64,000 nt of DNA, from assembly GCF_000422345.1 (NCBI RefSeq), contig NZ_AULP01000007.1:58154-122153 (forward strand). Direction: 5' to 3'. A model generated the notes under the pieces. That model had not been told where the DNA came from. It made no database searches and saw nothing but the letters and a program-made list of their open reading frames with translations. The stretch comes from Neomelitea salexigens DSM 19753 (GTDB lineage: Bacteria; Pseudomonadota; Gammaproteobacteria; Pseudomonadales; Spongiibacteraceae). Made by a program: the position numbers and the translations under genes. This document shows positions 25,826-33,562 of this stretch, in pieces; position 1 is the first letter of the stretch, and each line of letters starts with the position of its first letter.

Positions 25826-26983
25826 GTGTACTTTGATGTCGATTATTACTTTCGCGTGCTGCGCCATGTCTGGTCCTTGCAGCAGTGGTCGGGGAAGCGG
25901 CGGACGCTGCTGCGCCTGCTAGTCATTGTGCCACTCACTAGTGGTTTCCACGCACTGTGTTTCCTGCTCGACTATGTGTTGTTTCCGCGCCTATGGCGAC
26001 AGTCTGTCGATCGGCCGGTATTTATTGTTGGGCATGCGCGCAGCGGAACAACCTTGGCGCACCGCCTTTTGGCTGCCGACGCCAATCAATTTAGTTACTT
26101 TTTGTACTGGGAGTTATTCTTTCCTTCACTTCTGCAGAAAAAAGTCATCCGTGCTCTCGGCCGTTTGGATGCCCTGTTGGGAGGTCCGTGTTTAAAGCGT
26201 TTAAAGCGCTGGGATGACAAAACCTTTGGCTCCACTCGGCATATCCACAATATGAGCCTGTGGAATGCCGAGGAAGATCAATTCGTGATGCGTGCGGCGT
26301 TTGTCACCCAGCAGTGGGCATTGGACGTGCCAATGATGGACAAGGTTGACCTGTTTCATGTCGACCAGATGCCGGAGAAGAAACGCCGTCGCTGGATGCA
26401 TCACTATCGGGAGTGTGTGAAGCGCCAGTTGTTGCTTAACGGCGGTCATCGTACCCATCTTAGTAAAAATCCATTGATGTGTGGTTGGGTTGGCGCCTTG
26501 CAAGAAGCGTTTCCTGATGCGCGCTTTGTGGTGATGCTGCGAAACCCAAACGAGTGTATTCCGAGTACGTTGCGCCTGTTGGAGCTGAACTGGAAGGGCC
26601 GGGGTTGGCGAGAGGAGCAATATCGCGACTCAATGCGCGTTATGACGGAGATCTCCTACGAATCGATGCGTCACCCTAAAGCTGTGCTGGCATCGCACGC
26701 TGCCACTGCCTTTGTCGATTATCGGCAATTAGTTTCTGAGCCGCGCAACACGGTACATGATATCTACCATCGCCTGGGGCTTGAAATTTCACCGGCTTTC
26801 GAAGCTTATCTCTGTGCTCAGCAGGAGCGGGAGCGCAGCCACAAGTCCGCGTTTACATACAGTATTGATGACTACGCAGTGTCAGTAGATGACATAGAGA
26901 GAGAGTTGACGACGCTTTTTGACGAGTACCAGTGGCCGCGACTCAGTGAACAAGTCGATGAGCCAAGCCCTTCGAAGCCCTAA
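25826..26983 (+). CDS. PAPS-dependent sulfotransferase family protein
   Basis: 385 residues from a GTG with taggag nine bases upstream. The 5'-phosphosulfate loop is GHARSGTTLAHRLL (about 68-81) and the 3'-phosphate motif is FVVMLRNPNECIPSTLRLL (about 235-253). A hydrophobic helix at about 25-55 may tether it to the membrane. Family members move sulfate from PAPS to hydroxyls of lipids, sterols or sugars. It is the first gene of a likely operon with the DUF1214 protein (15 bp gap) and the NAD-epimerase, opposite a TetR regulator. A lipid-like acceptor is inference from the membrane segment and neighbours. Confidence 0.8.
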   Translation: MYFDVDYYFRVLRHVWSLQQWSGKRRTLLRLLVIVPLTSGFHALCFLLDYVLFPRLWRQSVDRPVFIVGHARSGTTLAHRLLAADANQFSYFLYWELFFPSLLQKKVIRALGRLDALLGGPCLKRLKRWDDKTFGSTRHIHNMSLWNAEEDQFVMRAAFVTQQWALDVPMMDKVDLFHVDQMPEKKRRRWMHHYRECVKRQLLLNGGHRTHLSKNPLMCGWVGALQEAFPDARFVVMLRNPNECIPSTLRLLELNWKGRGWREEQYRDSMRVMTEISYESMRHPKAVLASHAATAFVDYRQLVSEPRNTVHDIYHRLGLEISPAFEAYLCAQQERERSHKSAFTYSIDDYAVSVDDIERELTTLFDEYQWPRLSEQVDEPSPSKP

Positions 26984-26998
26984 CCTTTACGGGAGCAA

Positions 26999-28396
26999 AT
27001 GATGACTGCTGCGAATCAACATTCAAGAAATCAGCAAAGCCGGGAATTATTGCGTGAGGCATGGGACGACTTTATTGACAACATTCAGAGCGCCCGTGAT
27101 GCCATTGATCAGTCGGAATATTTCCCGCCGGATGGCGATGACCGAACCCTGGCAGAGGGCTACCGCTATCTGGCTGGGTTTATGCACAGTGCTGTGGAGC
27201 GGGCCTTCCATGACGACGCAAATTTTCCGGCTTTTCGAAACGCGATATCGGTGTATAACAAATCGACCATCGATAATGCGGATGCCATATATTTCTATGC
27301 GGCTATTGATGGCCGCCAGTACTATCGAGTGCAGGCAAAGTTAGCAGACGCTCAACACTGGCGCGGTCAGGAGCGTGCCAGCAGCGGCGCATTGGCGCCT
27401 CAATACCTGATATTTGAGTTGCACAGTGGGCCGATGGCAGGCGATACGGGTGATCTGGGAGAACTGACTCCCGGCCGTCGCACCGGCTTTGGTAGCCTCG
27501 ACAGCAGCGTTCTGCAACTTGGAGACGACGGCCAACTGGAGCTGCTTATAGGCCCGGAAAGGCCGGCTGGCTATAGCGGTAATTTTATCTGTAGTCGTAA
27601 GCCGCCCCGTGCGAGTGATCCTGACGGCGACGATCGCTACGCGGACTTTATTAGCGGTCGTCAGCTTTTTTACGACTGGTCCAGAGAGGAGGCCGCGCAA
27701 CTCACTATTACCGCGTTGCATTCAGAGGGCCGTCAACCCGCGCCATTAGATAGTGTGCGTGCGGCGCGAAAACTGAGAAAAATGGGTGCAATCGTTCGAG
27801 GGCAAATGCACTTTTGGCTGGCCTTCTACGACCGAATTTTAAACAGCCGTGGCCGTCACCAAGAGGGCCGCTATGCGATGCCTGTGAATGGCTACAATCG
27901 ACCCAACGCCGCTTCGGGTGATACCGGCGGAGGTATGAGCACGAATATATATGCGGGTGGGATATTTGACCTCGGCGAAAACGACGCGCTTTATATCGAG
28001 GCGCGCTACAGTGTTGAGCCGGTCTATACCAGCCTGCATCTCAGCAACTTGTGGGGCGAATCTCCGGATTACGCGAACCACCAAAGCAGTTTGAATGGTT
28101 TTCAGATGGCGATGGGCGCCGATGGCGTGCAGCGTTGGGTCGTTGCTCATAGCGACCCCGGTGTGCCCAACTGGATTGATACTACGGGCCTGCGCAGGGG
28201 TTATTTGTCGAATCGCTGGGCATACCCGGAGCTGCCCGACGAAGATCAGTGGCCAACTATCAGTGCTCGAAAGGTGGCTTTTTCAGACATCCCCGGCTGT
28301 TTTCCCGCGGATACGCCATCGCTGACCCCGGCCGAGCGGCGGACGGTAATTGCCGAGCGGCAGCGTCATGTGCAGCGGCGTTTCAGGGTATTTTGA
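26999..28396 (+). CDS. DUF1214-type protein of unknown function
   Basis: 465 residues; cgggag lies upstream of two adjacent ATGs (26999, 27002). The N-terminal part AEGYRYLAGFMHSAVERAF and NADAIYFYAAIDGRQYYRVQ matches my memory of DUF1214 proteins in actinobacteria and marine gammaproteobacteria. The C-terminal half contains YIEARYSVEPVYTSLHLSNLWGESPDY, a plausible compact beta-domain. No catalytic motif is evident and there is no signal peptide. Immediate linkage to the sulfotransferase suggests a shared pathway, perhaps binding the lipid-like substrate. That is inference. Confidence 0.65.
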   Translation: MMTAANQHSRNQQSRELLREAWDDFIDNIQSARDAIDQSEYFPPDGDDRTLAEGYRYLAGFMHSAVERAFHDDANFPAFRNAISVYNKSTIDNADAIYFYAAIDGRQYYRVQAKLADAQHWRGQERASSGALAPQYLIFELHSGPMAGDTGDLGELTPGRRTGFGSLDSSVLQLGDDGQLELLIGPERPAGYSGNFICSRKPPRASDPDGDDRYADFISGRQLFYDWSREEAAQLTITALHSEGRQPAPLDSVRAARKLRKMGAIVRGQMHFWLAFYDRILNSRGRHQEGRYAMPVNGYNRPNAASGDTGGGMSTNIYAGGIFDLGENDALYIEARYSVEPVYTSLHLSNLWGESPDYANHQSSLNGFQMAMGADGVQRWVVAHSDPGVPNWIDTTGLRRGYLSNRWAYPELPDEDQWPTISARKVAFSDIPGCFPADTPSLTPAERRTVIAERQRHVQRRFRVF

Positions 28397-28471
28397 TTTA
28401 CGTGCAATTCACGCGAAATTTAAAAGCGCTCGTGTCGGCGAGCACAGTGAGCAATATAAGAGGGCAGTAGT

Positions 28472-29371
28472 ATGAAGGTATTGGTAGTGGGTGGTTCTGG
28501 GCTGATTGGCGGCGAGATATCGCTGTATTTACAGGCAAAGGGCCATGAGGTGACCATTATGGCGCGTAAGCCACCGTCCACTCCGGTATTGGCTGAATTG
28601 AGTTTTTTACAGGGTGACTACGTCAATGATGACTGCGCCGATGGCCGGTTGCTGGGGTTTGATAGCTTGGTGTTTGCGGCGGCGGCAGATATTCGTGCCC
28701 TGCCTCAAGATGGTTCTATCACGCCTGAGGATTTTTACACCAAATATAACGATGAGGCCGTGCCGCGTTTCTTTGCTGCTGCAAAAGCGGCAGGCATCAA
28801 CCGGGCGGTCTATATCGGAACCTTTTACCCGCAAGTGGCACCGCATCGTATAGGCTACTGTCATTATGTGACATCGCGCCACAACACCGATGTTGCCGTT
28901 CGCGAGCTAAATAGCGAGACCTTTCGCGTATGCAGCTTGAATGCTCCCTTTGTACTCGGCCATATTCCGGGCCTAGAAATCCCCCATATCACAGCGCTAG
29001 TGCACTATGTGCGTGGCGACCTTGCTGATCTACCCCTTTTTGCACCGGTGGGTGGTAGCAACCACATTAGTTCTTATGCCATTGCCCAGGCCACGGCAAA
29101 CGCGCTAGTGGACGGTGAACGCGGCAAGGCCTATTTGCTTGGCGGCGACAACCTCAGTTGGAAAGACTACTTGCAAATGTGGTGTGCAGCAGTGGGCCAG
29201 CCCCGCGAGTTGGAGGTTCGAACGGATGATCACCCGATGCTGCCAAACGCTATTATGTTTGCCGGTGCTGGGGCCACCATTAACTATGAGCCGCAGGGCG
29301 TAGATGTGCTTAAGTACCAGCCGCAGGATCTTAACGCACTGATAGCTAAGGTAGTTGCCGCTGTGGGCTAG
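28472..29371 (+). CDS. NAD-dependent epimerase/dehydratase (extended SDR-like)
   Basis: 299 residues with an N-terminal Rossmann loop GGSGLIGGEI (about 7-16), an acidic/basic edge suited to a dinucleotide (IMARKPPS) and the strand LVFAAAADIR. The usual YxxxK catalytic pair is not clear: the expected place reads YCHYVTSRHNTD, with Arg where Lys should be, so it may bind NAD(P) without classical SDR catalysis, like atypical NmrA-type proteins. It lies 75 bp after the DUF1214 gene in the same direction and probably belongs to the same operon. Confidence 0.7.
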   Translation: MKVLVVGGSGLIGGEISLYLQAKGHEVTIMARKPPSTPVLAELSFLQGDYVNDDCADGRLLGFDSLVFAAAADIRALPQDGSITPEDFYTKYNDEAVPRFFAAAKAAGINRAVYIGTFYPQVAPHRIGYCHYVTSRHNTDVAVRELNSETFRVCSLNAPFVLGHIPGLEIPHITALVHYVRGDLADLPLFAPVGGSNHISSYAIAQATANALVDGERGKAYLLGGDNLSWKDYLQMWCAAVGQPRELEVRTDDHPMLPNAIMFAGAGATINYEPQGVDVLKYQPQDLNALIAKVVAAVG

Positions 29372-29483
29372 GTGAGCTTTTTGAGAACAATTGCTGTACG
29401 ACAATATCGCGACACGGCCGGGCGCGATAAACTGGGTGCTCTTTTTCTGAGCCGCCGACTGCGGTTTCGCTATTGAGGGCGCC

Positions 29484-30344
29484 ATGAAAACTCCTAAAGC
29501 TCTATTGCCACTCATCGAAGACGGCATTATCGATGAGGCCGTTAGTCAGTTGATGAGTGGCAAGGAGGCCACGGTATATGTTGTGCGCTGCGGCGGTGAT
29601 ATTCGTTGTGCAAAGGTCTATAAAGACGCTGCGAAACGCAATTTTAAAAAAGCGGTTCAATACCGTGAAGGCCGAAAACAGCGCAGTAGCCGCCGAGCAC
29701 GAGCCATGGAAAAGGGCTCCAGTTACGGGCGCAAGCAGCAAGAAGAGGTGTGGCAAAACGCCGAGGTGGATGCGCTTTACCGCTTAGCTCGCGCCGGAGT
29801 TCGGGTTCCGCAGCCCTATGGCTGCTTTGACGGCGTGTTGCTGATGGAATTGGTATGCGATGAAAGCGGGCATGTGGCACCGCGTCTCAACGATGTCAGC
29901 ATGTCGCCCGAGCAAGCCAGAGAAGACCACCGAGACATCATGCATGACATTATGCGCATGCTCTGCGCCGGCCTTGTTCACGGCGACTTGTCTGAATTTA
30001 ACGTGTTAGTTGACGATTACGGGCCGGTGATTATCGATTTGCCCCAAGCGGTGGATGCCGCTGCCAATAATAATGCCCAGAGCATGCTGCTGCGCGACGT
30101 GAGAAATATGAATGGCTACTACGGCCAATATGCGCCGGAGTTGCTCGATAGTCGCTATGGCGAGGAAATGTGGGCACTTTATGAAGCCGGTGAGTTACAC
30201 GCTGACACCGAGCTTAGCGGTAACTATAGTGAACCGGGCGAGGCCGCTGATGTCGATGCCGTGTTAGAAGAAATTAAGGCCGTCATGGCTGAGCACGAAG
30301 AGGCGATTCTGAGAGCGCAAGACACGCAAGAGGGCGATTACTAA
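29484..30344 (+). CDS. RIO1-type serine protein kinase
   Basis: 286 residues with gaggg before the ATG. RIO features are present: the glycine-poor ATP loop SGKEATVYVVR, Lys in IRCAKVYKD, the catalytic loop LVHGDLSEFNVL (H166, D168, N173) and the metal-binding IIDLPQAV (Asp near 185). Bacterial RIO kinases of this kind are cytoplasmic; in Pseudomonas the homologue is linked to stress survival, and targets are poorly known. It stands alone between the SDR gene and the cell-wall pair. Confidence 0.88.
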   Translation: MKTPKALLPLIEDGIIDEAVSQLMSGKEATVYVVRCGGDIRCAKVYKDAAKRNFKKAVQYREGRKQRSSRRARAMEKGSSYGRKQQEEVWQNAEVDALYRLARAGVRVPQPYGCFDGVLLMELVCDESGHVAPRLNDVSMSPEQAREDHRDIMHDIMRMLCAGLVHGDLSEFNVLVDDYGPVIIDLPQAVDAAANNNAQSMLLRDVRNMNGYYGQYAPELLDSRYGEEMWALYEAGELHADTELSGNYSEPGEAADVDAVLEEIKAVMAEHEEAILRAQDTQEGDY

Positions 30345-30466
30345 ACGGTATTTCCCAGGCGATTTAGGCTCGCAAAAGCGTAATCGTCTACATTGTATCT
30401 AGACCTCAAAACCCATAAGCCAGGTTTTGATTTCATTGAGATATTGATTAGTAAGAGGGTGGGGCT

Positions 30467-32005
30467 GTGAAGTTTGTTATCGTCTTTTTTCTGTTGTCGT
30501 TGAGCTTTTCACCGGCAAGTGCCAATACACCTTTATCAACTACCATTGAGCGTATGCCACTCAATGCCAAGGCGTCGGTGTTACGCCTATACGGCGCGTC
30601 CTCGGTATTATTGTGGTCTCCGCAGCATTATCGTCAATTGGTTGCCATGGTGGATGCCAGCTTCGACGAGGGCTTACTCCCTGCCGATTACCATCGCGCG
30701 AAATTAACGATGAAAAGCATCAGCGATATCGAACGCGATATCCTTGCCTCGGACGCATATCTCAGCCTCGCAGCCCACTTTCTTGAGGGCAAAGTCGACC
30801 CTGTTTCTGTTGAAGTTGACTGGACTGCCAAGCGGCGTAAACGCGACCTCGTCGCTCATTTACGTCAAGCTCTCGATAGCGGCGAAATAACAGAATCATT
30901 AGCAATGCTATTGCCAAGCCAACCGCGTTACCGCGCGTTGCGTTTGGCGCTAAAGCGCTATCGGCAGCTCGCAGATGGTGAGCCATGGCCTACGCTTCAG
31001 CTTGCCGGTTTGTTGAGGCCGGGGGAGCGTTCGCCTCAGGTACCGGTTTTACGCGAGAGTTTGCAGCGGCGCGGTGATCTTGATGCGTCGCATGCCCCCG
31101 CTGATCCGCTGTTGTACAGCGATGAGCTGGTTACCGCGGTGAGACAATTTCAGCGCCGCGCAAATACAGAGCCAGATGGTGTAGTGGGTCCCGCGACAAT
31201 ACGGGAGCTCAATCTCACGCCGCGTGAGCGTGTTGAGCGTTTAAGAGTAAACATGGAAAGGTGGCGTTGGTTGCCAGATGATTTTGGCGACCGACATATT
31301 CGCGTCAATATTGCTGATTACATGTTAGAGGCGCATGAAGGTTCGGAAATCGTGGCTAGACACGATGTTGTGGTTGGCAGAAACCAACGAAAAACGCCCG
31401 TTTTCTCCTCGAATATGTCTTATCTTGTATTCAATCCCTGGTGGGAGACGCCATCTAAACTTGCAAGAAACGACCTCTTGCCAAAGTTCCAGTCCAAGCG
31501 GTCACTGGTTGGTGAACTTGGCTACCAGGTGTTGAGCCACGATGGGCGTGTTCTGGACGCATCGACCATCGATTGGCATCAGTATACTGCAAAAAATTTC
31601 CCCTACCGGCTTCGTCAGGCACCCGGTAAAAACAATGCCTTGGGTGCAGTCAAGTTTATGTTTCCTAATGAGCATGCGGTATACCTTCATGACACACCTG
31701 CGCGAGATTTGTTTAGCAAGACACGGCGTGATTTTTCATCGGGCTGCATTCGTGTGAAGGATCCTTTAGACCTTGCCCAGTGGGTGCTGGCGGGCAACAA
31801 AGATTGGTCGCGGCTGCGTATCGACGCGGTCGTTGATCAAGGCAAAGAAACCACCGTGAGTTTGCGTAATAAGATGCCCGTTCATCTGCTCTATTGGACC
31901 GTTGTTGTCGATGACAGCGACGGGGACTTGCGCTTTATTGACGATATTTACGAACGTGATAACCGAGTTCTGGCGGCATTAAATCAACCGGCGGTGTTGC
32001 GCTAA
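30467..32005 (+). CDS. L,D-transpeptidase of the YcbB/LdtD type
   Basis: 512 residues from GTG, with a signal peptide (about 1-20, ending SANT). The order is N-terminal helical scaffold, PG-binding domain (about 220-250, VRQFQRRANTEPDGVVGPAT) and YkuD catalytic domain with H in VYLHDTPARDLF and the nucleophile Cys427 in SSGCIRVKD. It is 100 residues shorter than E. coli YcbB but has all domains. It makes 3-3 cross-links in peptidoglycan or attaches proteins to it, in the periplasm. The next gene, an M15 peptidase, overlaps its stop (TAATG), so both are made together. Confidence 0.9.
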   Translation: MKFVIVFFLLSLSFSPASANTPLSTTIERMPLNAKASVLRLYGASSVLLWSPQHYRQLVAMVDASFDEGLLPADYHRAKLTMKSISDIERDILASDAYLSLAAHFLEGKVDPVSVEVDWTAKRRKRDLVAHLRQALDSGEITESLAMLLPSQPRYRALRLALKRYRQLADGEPWPTLQLAGLLRPGERSPQVPVLRESLQRRGDLDASHAPADPLLYSDELVTAVRQFQRRANTEPDGVVGPATIRELNLTPRERVERLRVNMERWRWLPDDFGDRHIRVNIADYMLEAHEGSEIVARHDVVVGRNQRKTPVFSSNMSYLVFNPWWETPSKLARNDLLPKFQSKRSLVGELGYQVLSHDGRVLDASTIDWHQYTAKNFPYRLRQAPGKNNALGAVKFMFPNEHAVYLHDTPARDLFSKTRRDFSSGCIRVKDPLDLAQWVLAGNKDWSRLRIDAVVDQGKETTVSLRNKMPVHLLYWTVVVDDSDGDLRFIDDIYERDNRVLAALNQPAVLR

Positions 32006-32946
32006 TGAATGTGTTTATTAATGTTTTTTTGCTCAGTGTCACCCTGTGTTGCCAGCCATTATTCGCTCAGCAGCGCTTTGATGCTGGCAAAGCGCCGTTT
32101 AGCGTGGAAGTCGCCGGTGTGAATAACAGTTATCGCACGCTCGCTATTGCGGTTTTGCCTGCAGAGAAGGTACTAATCAAGGTGCCAAATGGGGTTGATA
32201 TCCATGCTGGTGCCGGCGAGCTGGCGAGGTCGGATCCTGGTCAGTGGTTTTGGCAGGCACCCAGTGTTCCTGGGCTATACCCCTTGGATTTTCGCCAGAA
32301 TAGCCCGGGTGAGATGAAGATAAATGTGTTTGTTATGCACCCTGCGTCTTCGGTGAAAGACGGTTATTTGAGAGGCTATCGCATTGGTGAGTACCCCAAA
32401 ACGCCAATGCGGGGCTTGAAAGCATATCTTCCGCCGGCAGGCTTTGTAGAGGTAACGCCTGAAAATGCTCAAACGCGCGTGTCGCCACATTTCACCCTGG
32501 GGCAATTCGTCTGTAAGCAAAAAGCGCCCGGAACAAGTAAATACCTAGTATTGCGCCCAGAGTTATTTATTAAGCTTGAACGTATCCTGCAGGAAACCAA
32601 TGCTCGCGGGTATCGCAGCGATAGCTTTCATATTATGAGTGGCTACAGGACGCCTTACTACAACCGAGCGATCGGCAATAAAACACTGTATTCGCGCCAT
32701 TTATACGGTGGCGCAGCCGACTTCTATATTGATGAATCGCCGCGCGACGGGGTGATGGATGACCTCAATGGCGACGGCCGGATCGATAAGCGCGACGCCG
32801 GTCTGTTGTTTGAGTTGGTGGACAAGCTTAGCCGCGAGCAGGGCTGGCCACATCGTGGCGGCCTAGGTGAATACGGGGCGACGGCCAGTCACGGCCCCTT
32901 TGTTCATGTTGACTCACGGGGTTATCGGGCGCGCTGGGGACACTGA
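32005..32946 (+). CDS. M15-family (DUF882/YcbK-like) peptidoglycan peptidase
   Basis: 313 residues, translationally coupled to the L,D-transpeptidase. It has a signal peptide ending FAQ (about 22), an unassigned beta-rich N-terminal domain, and a zinc peptidase domain at about 155-313. Metal ligands are H232 in YSRHLYGGAADFYID with D239, and the last His in GPFVHVDSRG. A DLNGDGRIDKRD insert looks like a calcium loop. M15 enzymes cut D-Ala-containing peptide cross-links. In the E. coli ycbB-ycbK arrangement the same two families are adjacent. A strong terminator follows. Confidence 0.85.
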   Translation: MNVFINVFLLSVTLCCQPLFAQQRFDAGKAPFSVEVAGVNNSYRTLAIAVLPAEKVLIKVPNGVDIHAGAGELARSDPGQWFWQAPSVPGLYPLDFRQNSPGEMKINVFVMHPASSVKDGYLRGYRIGEYPKTPMRGLKAYLPPAGFVEVTPENAQTRVSPHFTLGQFVCKQKAPGTSKYLVLRPELFIKLERILQETNARGYRSDSFHIMSGYRTPYYNRAIGNKTLYSRHLYGGAADFYIDESPRDGVMDDLNGDGRIDKRDAGLLFELVDKLSREQGWPHRGGLGEYGATASHGPFVHVDSRGYRARWGH

Positions 32947-32967
32947 TCTTGAAGCTTGAAACGAAGA

Positions 32968-33002
32968 CATGAAAAAAGCCCCTTGAAGGGGCTTTTTTCA
33001 TG
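32968..33002. terminator. Bidirectional Rho-independent terminator
   Basis: Perfect 15-bp arms catgaaaaaagcccc and ggggcttttttcatg around ttgaa. The run of T on one side and A on the other lets it stop the M15 operon from the left and the lipoprotein gene (stop at 33023) from the right. Confidence 0.95.
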
Positions 33003-33022
33003 TGCGATGGCTTAGATTTACT

Positions 33023-33550
33023 TTAGCGAACGTGCCAATACTCCTCGCTGTCGCCAGACCGCTGCCATTGGCTAAATGCTGGCTCGTTATCACCATTTAA
33101 AGCGAACACTACCGCAACGAGTGTTTCCACATCATTGGGAATTTGCAGCGTACGTTCAATCTGCGGTGACAGTGTCGCCTTCATAATACAGCTAGAGTAA
33201 TCGACGTCGTAGCTGCCGTTGGCTTCGCTGAAGTTACTACACACAGACAAGTAGGCGTTTTCGCTGCCAAAATCTGCGGCATGGGCAGAAATGGTTAGCT
33301 GGTAGTCTTGCTCCAAATCAAAGCCGGTGGGCACGATTAGCTCCGAGGTTGTCGCCGCTTCGCTGGGCGTCGCGTTAGCGATTTCGTTGCTGCTGTCGCC
33401 GCTTGGGGTGGTACCAGTGGGCGCTGCGCTACTGGGTGATGAGGCACTTGGCGTTTCTGAGGCGGCGCTACTTCCGCCGCCTCCGCCGCCACCACAGGCA
33501 GTTAGCGTGGCTATAATCAGTGCGGAACTCAGTGTCATTGTGTTTTTCAT
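33023..33550 (-). CDS. Lipoprotein, partner of the LruC-domain protein
   Basis: 175 residues with a signal peptide and lipobox LTAC, then seven glycines and a long Ser/Pro/Thr linker (about 20-70), then a small beta-type domain with two cysteines (VCSNF, SSCIM) that may form a disulfide. I recognise no family. It begins 12 bases after the LruC gene stop, with aggag overlapping that stop, so it is co-translated with it. Probable location is the outer membrane. Function unknown. Confidence 0.7.
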   Translation of the reverse strand: MKNTMTLSSALIIATLTACGGGGGGGSSAASETPSASSPSSAAPTGTTPSGDSSNEIANATPSEAATTSELIVPTGFDLEQDYQLTISAHAADFGSENAYLSVCSNFSEANGSYDVDYSSCIMKATLSPQIERTLQIPNDVETLVAVVFALNGDNEPAFSQWQRSGDSEEYWHVR

Positions 33551-33562
33551 TGTCGTATTCTC

